DNA from: Arachis hypogaea
Taxonomy: Eukaryota; Streptophyta; Magnoliopsida; Fabales; Fabaceae
DNA: 64,000 nucleotides
Reading direction: 5' to 3'
NCBI RefSeq assembly: GCF_003086295.3
Contig: NC_092048.1
Location: forward strand, 92,918,626-92,982,625
The notes beneath the pieces are model-generated. The model did no database searches. It was not told the DNA's origin and was given only the letters and a program-made list of their open reading frames with translations. Of the stretch, positions 1-12,089 are shown piece after piece (the first letter of the stretch is position 1; every line of letters begins with the position of its first letter). A program made the translations under genes and the position numbers.

Positions 1-600
1 AAGTCAATGGTGCATGAGTAAGGAATGTGAAAGAAAAATTTTGGGTAGCTAGGTGTGAAATTTAAGCTATAAAGAATATATATGTGTGTTAGGTGAAAGC
101 TTGGGTTAATTAAAGATTCAATTTATAAGCTTACTTAGCCATATATGTACCCTTACCCATACCTTGGCCCCATTACAACCTTGAAAAGACATCATGATGT
201 TTGCATTGGTATATTAATTGTTGTTGATTGGTTAGGTGAAGAACAAAAATTAGAAAGCATGATTAGAGAAGGATAGAGTGATTGCTCTATACACTAGAGA
301 GATTAGAGTGTACATACATCATCAGTGAGGGTTCAATGCTTAAGTTCTATGTTCCTTGCTTTCATGAGCTACCTTCTTACATTTTTATCTGTTCTTACTA
401 TATAAGAATTGAATTAGTGGAGTTTGATTTGTGATTGTCTTGAAGAGCTTATTTACTTTTGACCAAGTGGACAAGAATCATATAGTTGCATTCACATATA
501 TAGGTTGCATAGCATTGCATGAGTTTTACATGTTCCTACTCATTTATTTTATCTCCTTCAACTAAGCATGAGGACATGCTAATGACTAAGTGTGGGAGGT
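1..600 (+). other. 3' noncoding region of element G
   Basis: No reading frame of note. Near its right end are a hairpin (agcatg, loop agga, catgct, at 565-580) and the purine-rich primer tract (587-600, ending gtgtgggaggt) that abuts the LTR. The rest is unstructured AT-rich DNA, conserved with element C. Confidence 0.75.
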
Positions 601-2046
601 TGATAAACCGCTATTTTATGGTTTATATTGTGTTTAATTGTGCAGTTTTATCAAATCTTTACCCACTTATTCATATGATTAGCATGAATTCATAATTCCT
701 TCCCGAAACTACTTCATGGTTGAAAACTTGCTTCTTAGAGACTTTTAATTATGTATTTTAATTCTCCTTTATTCCATTCGATGCCATGATCTGTGTGTTA
801 AGTGTTTCAGGCTTTATAGGGCATGAATGACTTGGAGATTAGAAAGGAAGCTTGCAAAAATGAAAGGAACACAAGAAATTGAGGAGATGACCAGCGAGAA
901 GTGACGCAGACGCATGGCTCATGCGACCGCGCGGATCGGAAACTGCACAAGTGATGCGAAGGCGTGGACGACGCGCACGCGTGGCAAGGTAAAACGCCGG
1001 ATGATGCGAACGCGTGAATGACGCGATCGCGTGACATACGCGATCTGCAGAATCTGCAGAATTCACTGGGGGCGATTTTGAGCCCTATTTCGACCCAGTT
1101 CTCGGCCCAGAAAAGCAGATTAGAGCCAGGGAATATGCAGAGACGAGAGGACAACATTCATTTCGCATAATTTTAGTTTTAGATCTGATCTTACTCCTCC
1201 TCTAGGTTTTCTCTCTACACATTCATAGTTCTTAGGATTTTGATTTTATTGCTTCTTGGACTGGGATATTGAGAAGAGTTATTACTTCCGTCAAGACTTC
1301 GTCATTCTAGTTTGTTTTCTTACTTGTCACTTACTCTTCCATGTCCTTCATTTACTCAGAATTATTATTGGATTATTTCTAGAATTTATTTATACAAGAA
1401 CTATTTTTATTTTTAATTGATCCTTTTGATTATTATTTATCATGTCTTTCAATATTTCCCTTTCTTATTTCGTGGATTTTACAATCATAATGAGTGAGTA
1501 GTCCTACAACTTGATTGGGAATTGATTGACAGGAGGACCTTGAGTTGGATGCTCAAGAGTAAAATTATAGTTGGGTTTCGCGTTGGGTCGCCCTCTAATC
1601 ACTGACACTAGTCCTTCTCAAGGGAGAGGATTAGAACTTGTGAATAGAAATTGACTTCCAACTTGCTTAACTTTCCTTTACCTGATAAAGGATAACTGAG
1701 CAGGCAACCTTTAATTATCACTTTTATCTTGAGAGAACTCCATCAAGGATAGGGCTTCCAACTAATCTACTCCCGGTCAAGGTTTTTATTTAAATTATAT
1801 AAATTCTCTAATTTAATTTCCTGTTTATCAACTCAAACCATTTTTTTAGAAAATATCTGATTAATAAAATAGCACATCTTTCTGCAACTCGTTGGGAGAC
1901 GACCTGGAATTCATACTCCCAGTATTTTAATTTTAATTTTGTGATAACCCTTCTAAATTGATAAGTGAATTTTCGGTTGGTTAAGAACTGTACTTGCAAC
2001 GTATCTCTTATAACGATTTCTTAATTTGCCAATTTCTGCCACGTCA
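601..2046 (+). repeat. 3' LTR of element G
   Basis: Starts TGATAAACC and ends CGTCA, so it has the TG...CA ends of an LTR. It is 1446 bp, against 1481 bp for the LTRs of the related element C. A block of ACGCGT-type words lies at about 901-1046, some 300 nt from the LTR start. The short ORFs inside it are not genes. Confidence 0.9.
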
Positions 2047-2226
2047 CTGGCCATTGTTAGCCACTCCCTCTTGTGGATTTGGGGCATTCACCTCCATCTC
2101 TTGAATCTCTTCCTCTGATTCCTCTTCACCAATGACTCCTTTTCCTCTGGCTTCTCTTCTTATTCTTCGAAGAGTTCTCTCATCAATGTGACCAGAGGTG
2201 GAGACCTCGCTCCTTGCTTCTGTCAT
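2047..2226 (-). pseudogene. N-terminal gag fragment of element F
   Basis: Encodes about 60 residues starting MTEARSEVSTSG. They match the gag N terminus of E (start at 19362, MTEARREVSTSG) almost throughout. The reading frame is cut at 2046 by the LTR of element G. The start codon (2224-2226) lies inside the 8-bp duplication made by hAT1, so hAT1 separates the start codon from its leader. This is an acidic, low-complexity head region that precedes the capsid-like domain in the intact relative. Confidence 0.8.
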
Positions 2227-2231
2227 ACATA

Positions 2232-5200
2232 TAGGGGTGTCAGGCGGGGAAGCCCGCCCCGCCCCGACCCGACCCGCCGGAAGCCCGCTCTCTGGCGGGC
2301 TGGCCCGCCCCGCCCCGCCTATTCAAGCGGTCCCAAAATCCTAGCCCGCCCCGCCTAATGGCGGGATGGCGGGTTGGCGGGCTAAGCCCGCCTAATTAGT
2401 TTTTTTTTTAATAAGAACATATCTAATATCTTTTATTTAAATCAATATAAATCGGGCTAAGCCCGCCTAATTAATTTTTTTTTATAAGAACATATCTAAT
2501 ATCTTCAATTTAAATCAATATAAATACAAATATTAAATATAAATAATCTTCAAAGTATATAAATAGTCTTCAAAGTAAATAAACATAATCCAATTATCCA
2601 AAATACTCAAGTCATAGTTATAAATAGTCCCATAGACAAAATAAATATATAATCCAAAGTCCAAAAACATAATTATAAATAGTATTCAAAGCAAATTAAA
2701 CTTAATTCAATACACTTAATTTTCATCTTCATCTTCATATAAGTCAATAACATCATTGGAACCAACTCCTGAAGAATAGCCTTCTCCTTTTGCAATATCT
2801 TCTTGATCTTTATCTTCCTCTAGAAAAAAGTAAATAAATATATTAGCAAAATAGTACATAATAATGTTCAAAATCACTCAAGTATGTATGTCATAAATAT
2901 AATATACCAAAATCATCATATCCACGTATCCAATTTCTGGTGCAAATCACCGCTTCAACATTATCTGACAACAAACGACTTCTATACTTATTCAAAACAT
3001 GAGAACCCATGCTAAATGCAGATTCTGAAGCCACGGTAGTAATAGGAATGCTCAACAAATCTCGTGCCATTAGTGATAGTGTTGGAAAACGATGATGATT
3101 GTCTTTCCACTATTGCAAAACATCAATGATTGCATCATTGCAAAATAATGTTGCCTCACTCAAATAAATATCCAATTGGCTCTTTCCACTTTTCACTTCA
3201 GCTTCTTGATTACGGGACATCAAATCCTTTGCATTACAAACAATATATGAATCAAAAAGCATGAAAAATAAAAAATACATATAATCAAGTAGATAAAAAT
3301 ACTTACGCCAACAATTTTAATAAGCTGAGTTCCAATTGCAGAAGATGTTGCTTGAGAAAAATTACTTGAAAGTTGGGAAGAACTCTCTACAGTTGTAGAG
3401 GAATTTCGGTCATAAACCTCAAAAAGCTTGTATAACTTACTCTTCACATGCTCCACTTTGTCTTTAGCACTAATAGGATCAATCTCATTATAGCAATGAA
3501 CCAAAGTGTTGAGTTTAAATCTAGGATCAAGAACTGCCCCAAATGCAAGAACAACACTGTATTCTTCCTAATATTTCTTGAACTTAATCATCATTTTTTT
3601 CTCCCATGTTCCTTATAAGCACTTCATCATTCTTCAAAATATTCATTAAAATCAGCTGGATTTGCCAAACTTGTAAAAAATACAAGTTGGATGTTGGGTA
3701 AGAAGTTCCAGACATCAACTTGGTAGCTTCGTAAAATGGTAACAAGAAATCACATATCTTTTCAGTTCTTCTCCACTCATCTGATGAAGGACAATACTCC
3801 CTAAACCCAGCTTCTTTTACTTTATACATTTCAAAAGCTTTCTTATAAGGAATAGCACTTGCAAGCATTGCATAAAGTGAATTCCACCTAGTAGGAACAT
3901 CTAAACATAATGCAGTCGTATACTCAAGTCCCTCAATATCTTCAAAAAATTCTTTAAACTTAACCATTCTACTTTCAGATTTTCTCAGAAACTTAATACC
4001 CTCTCTAATCTTACACACTGCATCACCACATATTTTCATTCCATCTTGGACAATAAGATTTAAAATATGAGCAGAGCAACGAACATGAAAGAATTCACCA
4101 CCACACAACAATGAACCATGCACATCCAAAGTACTTTTCAAGTGTTCAACACAAGTATCATTAGAAGAAGCATTATCCAAAGTAATGGAAAAAATATTTT
4201 TATCAACTTTCCACTCAGTCAAAAGCGTAAAGATTTTAGAAGACAATTCAAATCCTGTGTGAGGAGGAGGCATATGACAAAAATTGAGAATTTTACTCTG
4301 TAATTTCCAGTTCTCATCAACAAAATGTGCAGTCAAACATATAAACCCCTCATTGGTACTTGAAGTCCAAAGATCAGATGTTAAGCAAATTCTATTTGGA
4401 ATGGAAACTAAAATTTTTTTAAGTTTCGCAGCTTCTCTCTTGTGGACTTTCACTATGTCAGCCTTAACCGTATTCCTAGAAGGAAGTTTCAAAGTTGGAC
4501 TAATATATTTCACCCAATTTCTAAATCTCCTATCATCAACCATATTAAAAGGCTTATCCCCAGCAACTACATACCCAGCAAACATATCTCTAGCCACTCC
4601 TGAATCAATCTTAAGTGAACCCATTTTAAGTTGCAATTCTGCTATAGTCTGACCAATATCTTCATGCTTAATTTGAGTACAACTATCAAGATGCCGTTTT
4701 ATAGTAGAAGTGCCATATCGCTTACCTCCAGCTTTAAACACTTTCTTGCATCCTTTACACTCAGCACGTTCTACTCCATCCTTATCTGGACCGAGCTTTT
4801 TGAAAAAATTCCAAACATCGGAGGTTGCTGGTCTCAGCCTTTTCGAACTAGGTTCATCAATCTCGACCGGAGCAGCCTCAGAACCAACTCCAGTAGTAAC
4901 AAGGTTACTCACAGTTTCAGAATTCATATTTCCTGAAATAAAAGTAAATTCTCTTTAAAGATCAACAGTTTCAGAATTCATATTTCAGAATTCAAGTATT
5001 TAACCAACAATCATTATTTCTCTTTAAAGATCAACCCTATAAAGAAATTCCCCTCATGATGGCATGACATGATGGATCCATAAACATTGAGCAATTAATC
5101 TATTATCAAATTCACCACTTGGGTGCTAAAAACTGCACTAGCAACTTCATAGACAACTGCATTTGATAAATAACAACACCATTTGATAAATAACAACTTC

Positions 5201-5826
5201 ATAAACAGCTGCATTTGATATCTTTGGTACTTTCCGTAGCTTAGTAACACCCTTTTCTGTACATAATAAATAACAACACCATGCACTTTCACTTAGCAAC
5301 ACACACTATAAATTACAATCATCAAGTATATCATATATCAACTTGTGTTAATAATTTGAAAACAAAGAATTAGTTACAAATATGTGTTCAGGTAATAGCA
5401 TTAGCAAAGGTTAGAGTTGTGGAGACCTTGAAGGATCAGAGCACAAAACAGCCCAAAACACAAGACCCAGAGCGTGGAGCAGCCGTGACCGAGAGTGAGA
5501 CGTGAGAGTGAGGCAGCTGCAAATCTGGAATTAGGGATTAGGGAGTGGGGATTCAATTTAGGGTTTCAGGCTTTCAGCCGTTTCGCTGGGTAGGGAATGG
5601 GGATTGGGTCGGGTGGGTCTGGGTTCATGGGTAATAGGTTCAGCCCAAAAAAAAAAACTTCAGCCCACCGGGGAAGCCCGCCCCGCCCCGCCAAAGCCCA
5701 CGGTTTAAACGGTTTGGGTTAGGCGGACTTTTGTCTTTCGGCGGTCCCAAATTTCCAGCCCAACCCGCCTTTTTTGGCGGGTTACGCAGGCCAGCCCGGC
5801 GGATTAAGACCCGTTTGCCACCCCTA
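2232..5826 (-). mobile_element. hAT1: hAT-superfamily DNA transposon, 3.6 kb
   Basis: The ends are imperfect terminal inverted repeats beginning TAGGGGTG on each strand. An 8-bp target duplication, catacata, flanks it exactly at 2224-2231 and 5827-5834; 8 bp is the hAT hallmark. Both subterminal regions (about 2240-2400 and 5660-5815) are packed with GGCGGG/CCCGCC words, the kind of place where hAT transposases bind. A single transposase gene lies on the minus strand. The element interrupts the gag leader of F. Confidence 0.93.
2716..4927 (-). pseudogene. hAT transposase (BED finger, catalytic core, dimerisation domain), broken
   Basis: The enzyme family excises and reinserts hAT elements. 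The first exon (start codon at 4927, 447 codons) carries a BED-type zinc finger near residues 55-82 (C-x2-C ... H-x4-C), the TSDLWTS segment with a likely catalytic aspartate, the LDNASSND segment and CSAHILNL. Further on, the SESAFS signature of the hAT dimerisation region is visible near 3000-3035. Introns are likely at about 3227-3305 and 2821-2908, and the stop is at 2716-2718. Defects: a seven-base T run at 3594-3600 (A on the coding strand) gives a one-base frameshift, and nonsense codons lie at 3568-3570 and 3110-3112. The element is therefore non-autonomous now. A splice-acceptor-like tttcag just upstream of the start codon suggests a 5' UTR intron. Confidence 0.85.
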
Positions 5827-5834
5827 CATACATA

Positions 5835-6013
5835 CAACACCAGAATCAACAAACAATCCACTCTATTGCTAGAGTTATGTTAAAGTTAGCTTAAGCAAAA
5901 ATTCAAACAGTTAGTGTGCTTAGTGAAAATAAAAAGAAAATGCTTAATCTAGACTATCACCTTACTTAATCATTGTCAATCTAAATCAATCCCCGGCAAC
6001 GGCGCCAAAAACT
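5835..6013 (-). other. Leader of element F between LTR and gag
   Basis: Nearly identical to the E leader at 19370-19544. It contains no gene. It is separated from its gag by hAT1. Confidence 0.8.
5990..6007 (-). promoter_or_regulatory. tRNA-Asp primer-binding site of element F
   Basis: The plus strand reads tccccggcaacggcgcca, the 3' end of plant tRNA-Asp including CCA. On the element strand this is the primer-binding site. It lies 6 nt from the LTR. Confidence 0.92.
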
Positions 6014-8172
6014 TGATGGCTGGAAAAATGATTCCACACAAAACTCACCGACAAGTGTATCGGATCGCATCAAGCAGTAATAACTCACAAGAGTGAGGTC
6101 GATCCCATAGAGATTGATGGATTGAGCAATTTTAGTTAGGTGATGAATTTAGTTAAGCGAATATTTGATGAATTTAGTGATTTTGATTGACAGAAGCTAA
6201 ATTGCAAGTAAATAAAGGTGCAGAAGATAAATTGAGCAGAAGAATAAAGTGAAGAAGAGGTAAATTGCAAGTAACTTAAAGAACAAGAAAGTAAAAGAGC
6301 TGAAACTTGAATTACAAGAAAAGTAAATTGCAGAAATTTAAAGTGCAAGAAAAGTAAATTGCTGAATCTAAATTGCTGAGAAATGTAAATTGCTTGAAGA
6401 GTAAAAGGGATTTGGGTACTGGGATTCAGAATTCAACAAGAAAATGTAAATTGAAGAAGATCAGAGAGCTCTGAGATGAAGAAATTCAGCTCAGCAGCCA
6501 AACAGAAATGTAAAATTGCTTGAAGAAACAACCAGAAAGAACACTTAACTCAATTATGAAATCCTAAAGAGAAATTAAAGATCGAAGAAGAGGAATGAGA
6601 TTAGAAAGCAGATCTAAATCTCAATTGCTCTCGTGATCAAGCAGAAAAGTAATTGCAGAAGAAATGAAAAGGAAAACAGTAAATGAAACTTAGATCCAAT
6701 TCTCCAATTCCCAAAACTATATGAAAGAAAAGCAAAGATGATTCTCAGATCCAGATTCAATGAAATTCTTCAATCTCAATTCAAAAACCCAAAAGTAAAA
6801 GTTGCAGAAGAAAGAAAATGAAAACAGAAAACTAAACTCAGATCCAATTCTTAGAACAATTGAGAAGAAAAGTGAAAGATGATTCTCAGATTTAGAATCA
6901 ATGGAGCTCTTCAATCTCAATTCAAAATCCAAGAACAGACAGTAGAAGTTGTAGAAGAAAAGAAAATGAAAACAGAAAGAAAACTAAATCCAATTCCCAA
7001 TTCCCAAATTCCCAAATGAAAATTTAAAAGTGAAAAATTAAAATTGAGCTAAAAAGTTCCTCTACAAATCAAACTTAATCCTATTTATACACTTTCTATT
7101 TTGGTCTTCAAAGCTTGGAGTGGGCCTTTTGGTTTTTGAATTTGAAGAAGGATGGGTCCGGTTGGCTTTGGTTTAAGTGGGTTGGAAGCATGGGTCAGCT
7201 CCCAGGGGAGCGCTCCGTTTGGTCTTGTGAACTTAGCGTTCACTCTTTGTTGGTGAGCCTTGGTTGTAATTGCTCCTTGGCCTAGCGTTCACTTTGTGAA
7301 CGCTCCACTCACTCTTTGAGCGCTACATGCCTTTGCTTCCCTGGGTGAGCTTTGCTTTCCTTGGTTGAGGCACGAAAGAGGTGACAAAAGGGAGTGTAGC
7401 GTTGCTTTTTCCAAACGCTTGCTCCTTGTTTTGCCTTCTACATGCTTGGCTTCTTGGGTGTGCTACGTTCACTAAAGTGAACGTTGGTTTTGCTCTCTTG
7501 GTGCTTGGCCTTGTGTGCCTTGCTCCCCTTGATTGAGGGATGAAAAAGTGAGCAAAAGGGAGCGCTACGCTCAAATTTTTTAGCGCTACTCCCCCTTGTC
7601 TTGATGCCAGCTTTCCTCTTGGTGCCCCCTCTTCGAGCCTTAGCCAGCGCATGCTTGGTGCGTGCTGCTTGGAGCACTACGTTCAATGTTTTGAACGCTC
7701 CTTGACTAGCCTTGATGCGCCTTGCTCCCTCCTTTGAGTGTCACGAAAAAGTGACAAAAAGTGAACGTAGCGTTCACATTTCCAAATGCTACCCTTTGTT
7801 TACTTTGTTCCCTTGTGAGTGCCAGGCTTTATTTTCATGGGCCACGCTTTTTAAAGTGTGGCCTAAGGTCCAAAGCGTGCTCAAACTTCAAAAGTATGCC
7901 AAAAATTCCTCTTTCCATCATTTCTTTACCTACAAGCAACCAAACAACTAATCAAAGTCCCACTAAAATCACTAGATCTTTGCATCATGTAATAAATCAA
8001 TTAATTCTAGCATAAAACCTATGATTTTGTGTAAAATAAATGATATTTGATTGATTCAAGATGATCATGAAAATCCATTCCAATTACTGACTTATGGTGC
8101 AAGAAAGTGCATAAAACCTAATGAAACTAATGAAAAATGCTTGTAAAACTAGCATAAGATGACTTGTCATCA
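6014..8172 (-). repeat. Shared LTR: 5' LTR of F and 3' LTR of E
   Basis: 2159 bp, TGATGACAAG on the element strand to ...CATCA. It has a primer-binding site on its low side and the 3' hairpin plus primer motif on its high side, so one LTR serves two bodies. A large block of GTGAACGCTACGTTCAC-like words spans about 7200-7865, starting about 310 nt from the LTR start. It includes a near-palindrome around gccacgctttttaaagtgtggcc. Divergence from the 5' LTR of E is roughly 5% by eye over the first 265 bp. Confidence 0.9.
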
Positions 8173-8209
8173 CAACACCAAACTTAAACCTTGCTTGTCC
8201 CCAAGCAAG
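8173..8209 (-). promoter_or_regulatory. 3' LTR junction of E: hairpin plus primer motif
   Basis: On the minus strand: CTTGCTTG, loop GGGA, CAAGCAAG, then a short spacer and AAGTTTGGTGTTG touching the LTR. This is where the plus-strand primer should be, yet the motif contains Ts and is not a pure purine run. Confidence 0.65.
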
Positions 8210-9773
8210 CATTAAACATTGAGAAGAAATGAAATGAAATAGAGAAGCATACATGTCCTTATTTAGCAGATAGTAGAATTAAGACTATGGGGTTTTATGC
8301 AGACAAGAATGCAGCTCAATTATTCTTTGCTGATAGATAAGAAATGCTTCTTTGAGGATTCACTAGAGTTGTTGTCATACTGCCTACCTCTTTGATTGAT
8401 CCCTCTTTGGTTTTTCCTTCTTTCTTTTGCTTAGAAAGCTTATTTCTTAATGATACTCAGTGTCAAGTGTTGCAACAGCCTTTTGGCTTAATTTTGCTCA
8501 ATACTTCTTCACTACAGACACTTGGCTCACAAATACTCTTAGGAACATTGATGCCCAGCATCTCTTTGGATCACTAAATGCTTTATAACTAGGTTGCTCT
8601 TGATAATGGACTTTCGGTTGGTAATCCCGGATTAGTTAATCCAAGTTACCAAGTTTTAAAAGACTCCTTAGAACCTAATTGTCCAAGCATATCCTAGTAC
8701 AAAAAGCATCACAGACATATGTCCTAAAGTCCAAGCTATTGGTGTCTAGCCTTATTGTTTGTTTCTTTGCCAATTCTTGGCTTTTCTTTTCTTTTTCTTT
8801 CTCACTTTGCTTCATTTTCCAGGGAATTTCATTTATAAAAGGTTTTATGACAGCAACCAAGTTCAAACTACAAAGAACTCTTTATTATGCAGCTTTTATT
8901 ATGAGCTCATCATCTTAATCGAGCTATTACTACCACAAAACTTTATTCTAATTCCTACAACATTGGACAATCACCTTCTTTTTCAAACATTTTCTCTTAT
9001 TGATGCAAAAAGGGAAACAAAACAGAATTTAAAGCAGATGAGTGACAACAAGCATTTAAACTAGTGCAGATATCAAAATTTGTATTATTTGAACTAAACA
9101 TTAAGGTAAGCAGCAACTTCTCATTTAGAGCAATTCAAAACAAGGTGAATTGTGTGACAATACAACCTCTCAGGAGTGTCTTGCAGCTTTCCTTTTGTCA
9201 TCATCCTCCTTCACTTTTGCATTTCTTTTGGTGATGATTCTTTTAAGAGGTTGAATGTCTTTCTGCATAATTATTAGAAGTTGCTTGTTTTTCCAAGCAC
9301 TTAGGCAAATGGTTAGCATGTATGAACTATTGTAGTTGCTTGAACTTACTTTGGTGGGGAACACCAAACTTAGTCCCTTGCTACTGTCTATGCTGCATCA
9401 ATTACATGAAACTTTGTGCTTTTGTTGAAAGTGATATAGCCAAAACTAGAAAACAGACATTAATTTAGTGGTTTTCTTGATTGCTTGGAGCTGGTCACCA
9501 GTTATGTAGAGGGTTGAATTGTGTTTTTAACTGAGATTTTTGGTGGAACACCAAACTTAGCATCCTTCATTCACCCTTAAATTATTTTGGTGTGCAACAC
9601 CAAACTTAGCTCCTTGCAATGCAGATAAAACTACTTAACCTTCTTATTGAAATAGTTAAGATAAGAAAACTACCTTTGGTTGGGTTGCCTCCCAACAAGC
9701 GCTCTTTTAATGTCACTAGCTTGACATCCTTCATTCTTGCTCAGCTAAATTTCTGAATTTCCTCCTCTTTGTT
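8173..9773 (-). other. 3' noncoding region of element E with four copies of a primer-like motif
   Basis: It has no convincing gene. The motif AAGTTTGGTGTT (minus strand) occurs at the LTR junction (8173-8185) and again at 9360-9371, 9547-9558 and 9596-9607. A hairpin with 8-bp stem and loop GGGA lies at 8190-8209. The small ORFs at 8392-9367 look like chance frames. Confidence 0.7.
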
Positions 9774-11744
9774 TCAATGGCTTCTCAAGTAATGCTTTGC
9801 CCTGTGACCATTTGCTGTGAAATTGTTCTTTGTTGCTTCATCTAGCAGTTCAAGGCTTCCATAAGGAAGAACCTTTGTCACCAAGTAGGGACCAGTCCAT
9901 TTAGACTTGAGTTTGCCAGTGAAAACTTTGAGTCTTGAGTTGTACAAGAGTACATGCTGTCCTGGTCTGAACTCCTTCTTTGAGATCTTTTTGTCATGCC
10001 ATCTTTTAGCTTTTTCCTTGTATATCTTAGCATTTTCATAAGCTTCCAGTCTAAACTCATCCAACTCATTTAATTGCAATAACCTCTTCTCTCCTGCTGC
10101 TTGAGAATCAAGGTTGAGGAGTTTAGTGGCCCAGAAAGCTTTGTGCTCGAGTTCTACAGGAAGGTGACAAGACTTGCCACACAACAACTGAAAAGGAGAC
10201 TTCCCAATAGGAGTTTTGAAGGTTGTCCTATATGCCCAGAGAGCATCTTCTAATTTCTTGGCCCAATCCTTTCTTGTACTCCCCACTTTTTTCTCCAAAA
10301 TCCTCTTCAACTCTCTATTTGCAAGCTCTGCTTGGCCATTGGTTTTGAATGATATGGTGTAGCTACTTTGTGCATCACCCCATATTTGTGAAGTAGTTTC
10401 TCCATCTGTTTGTTGCAAAAATGACTACCACCATCACTGACAAGACCCTTAGGCACTCCATACCTAGTAAAAATGTGCTTCTTAAGGAATTGAAGGACGA
10501 TTTGTGCATCACATGTGGTTGTTGCTATGGCTTCCACCCACTTTGAGACATACTCTACTGCCACAAGTATGTATTTGAAAGAATATGATGGTGGAAAGGG
10601 GCCCATAAAATCTATTCCCCAAAGATCAAAGAGTTCTACCTCTAAGATGTAGTTCTGAGGCATCTCATTCCTTCTTGTTAATCCTCCAACTCTTTGGCAC
10701 TCATTGCATTGATGAACAAACTCTCTAGCATCCTTGAAGATGGTTGGCCAATAAAATCCACTTTGAAGTACTTTGGCTGCTGTTCTTTTTGGTCCAAAAT
10801 GTCCACCATAAGCTAAACCATGACAATGCCATAGTATGTCTCTCATCTCACTCTCAGGAACACATTTCCTAATCACTCCATCTGGACACCTCTTGAATAA
10901 GAATGGTTCATCCCATAAGAATTTCTTGGCCTCATTGAGCAGCTTCTTCACTTGTTTCTTGGTGAATTCTTGGGGATTCTTCCTTCCAACCTTGTAGTTT
11001 GCAATGTCTGCAAACCATGGAGCTTGTTGGATTTGTAAGAGGTGTTCATCTGGGAAGCTTTCATTTACTGAATGTGGAGCTTGATTAGCTTCTTGTGATA
11101 TTCTTGACAAATGGTCTACTACTTGGTTTTCATTCCCTTTCCTATCTCTCACTTCAATGTCAAATTCTTGTAGCAGCAACACCCACCTAATATGCCTTGG
11201 CTTTGAATCCTGTTTAGACATGAGATACTTGAGAGCAGCATGATCAATATACACTATAACCTTTGAACCAATCAAGTATTATCTAAATTTATCAAATGCA
11301 TATACAATTGCCAAGAGCTCTTTCTCAATGGTGGTGTAATTTTTCTGTGCCTCATTTAACACCTTGCTAGCATAGTATATAACATGATGCAGCTTATCTT
11401 TCTTTTGCCCCAGTACAGCACCAATTGCAAAGTCACTTGCATTACACATAAGTTCAAAAGGTAATTCCTAATCAGGGTGTGTGATGATTGGTGCTGTAAT
11501 GAGTTTTCTCTTTAAAGTTTCAAAGGCATGCTTGCAATTGTCATCAAAGATGAAAGGGTTATCAATCATTAGCACATTGCTCAATGGTTTTGCTATTTTT
11601 GAAAAATCTTTGATGAACCTCCTGTAAAAACTAGCACGTCCAAGAAAACTCCTTACTGCTTTCACATTAACAGGTATAGGAAGCTTTTCGATGATTTCTA
11701 TTTTTGCTTTGTCAATTTCTATACCTTTGCTTGAAACTTTATAC
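9774..11744 (-). pseudogene. Element E: end of RT, RNase H and integrase
   Basis: This segment holds the C-terminal part of RT (VLGYKVSSKG..., SFLGRASFYRRFI, about 11468-11744). RNase H follows (the IGAVLGQ segment near 11410, the [13 protein letters not shown] segment near 11310-11345, DHAALKYL near 11230). Integrase comes next, with an HHCC-type zinc region ([13 protein letters not shown] ... CNECQ), a core with [15 protein letters not shown] and NGQAE, and a C-terminal tail with the [12 protein letters not shown] segment. It would copy RNA into DNA and join it to the genome. Defects: a stop near 11467, a stop near 11280, and a frameshift near 10330 at the ATPYH/NGQAE junction. The segment is separated from the rest of RT by hAT2. 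Confidence 0.9.
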
Positions 11745-12089
11745 CCAAGAACCATAGTTGTAAGAACCGGACCGGACTGGCCGGTTCGACCAGAAAACCG
11801 GTGAACCGGACCCATAACCGGTCCGGTTGAGTACTGTAACCGGATAAGGAAGAGAGCCGTTTCGAACCGGGTTGAACCGGCCGGTTTTGATGAAAACCGG
11901 AAAACCGGCGGTTTCTGGTTAACCGACCGGTTCGGAAATGTTTTTTTTTTTTTTTTTCCAAAACGACGTCGTTTTGGTTTATTTTTTTTAAAAAAAAAAA
12001 AAAAAGAAAAGTCCTACGGCGCCTAAGCCCCCCACCACAGTTTTCAGTTTTCACTTTCCCCTTTTCCCCCCAAGGCCCCAACCCTAACG

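Larger units (their letters stand above)
1..2046 (+). mobile_element. Element G: 3' end of a Ty3/gypsy-type LTR retrotransposon, cut by the left window edge
   Basis: Only the last 600 bases of the internal region and one complete LTR are present. Positions 1-600 have no coding potential but align by eye, over most of their length, with the reverse complement of the 3' noncoding region of element C (about 31343-31930). This shows that C and G are related subfamilies. Just right of the LTR, at 2047-2051, lies ctggc. This word is also found at the matching place in the gag gene of element E (near 19193), so G probably inserted into the gag of element F. The matching 5' copy of the duplication would lie outside the window. 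Confidence 0.85.
2047..8172 (-). mobile_element. Element F: truncated copy of the E family sharing an LTR with E
   Basis: Reading on the minus strand: LTR (6014-8172), primer-binding site (5990-6007), leader, and the first 60 or so codons of gag. Element G then interrupts the copy and it leaves the window. The leader and gag are split by hAT1 (2232-5826). The same LTR also serves as 3' LTR of element E, so the arrangement is LTR-body-LTR-body, not two separate insertions. The rest of F would lie left of G. Confidence 0.8.

Noticed and set aside
5990..6007. tRNA gene
   Set aside because: Only the 18-base 3' end of tRNA-Asp is present, next to an LTR; it is a primer-binding site. The same holds at 19521, 34867, 52842 and 54498.
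8392..9367. Small ORFs in the 3' region of E as a lost third ORF
   Set aside because: None shows the RGW...EFYSN region or a basic start; the stretch is short and AT-rich.
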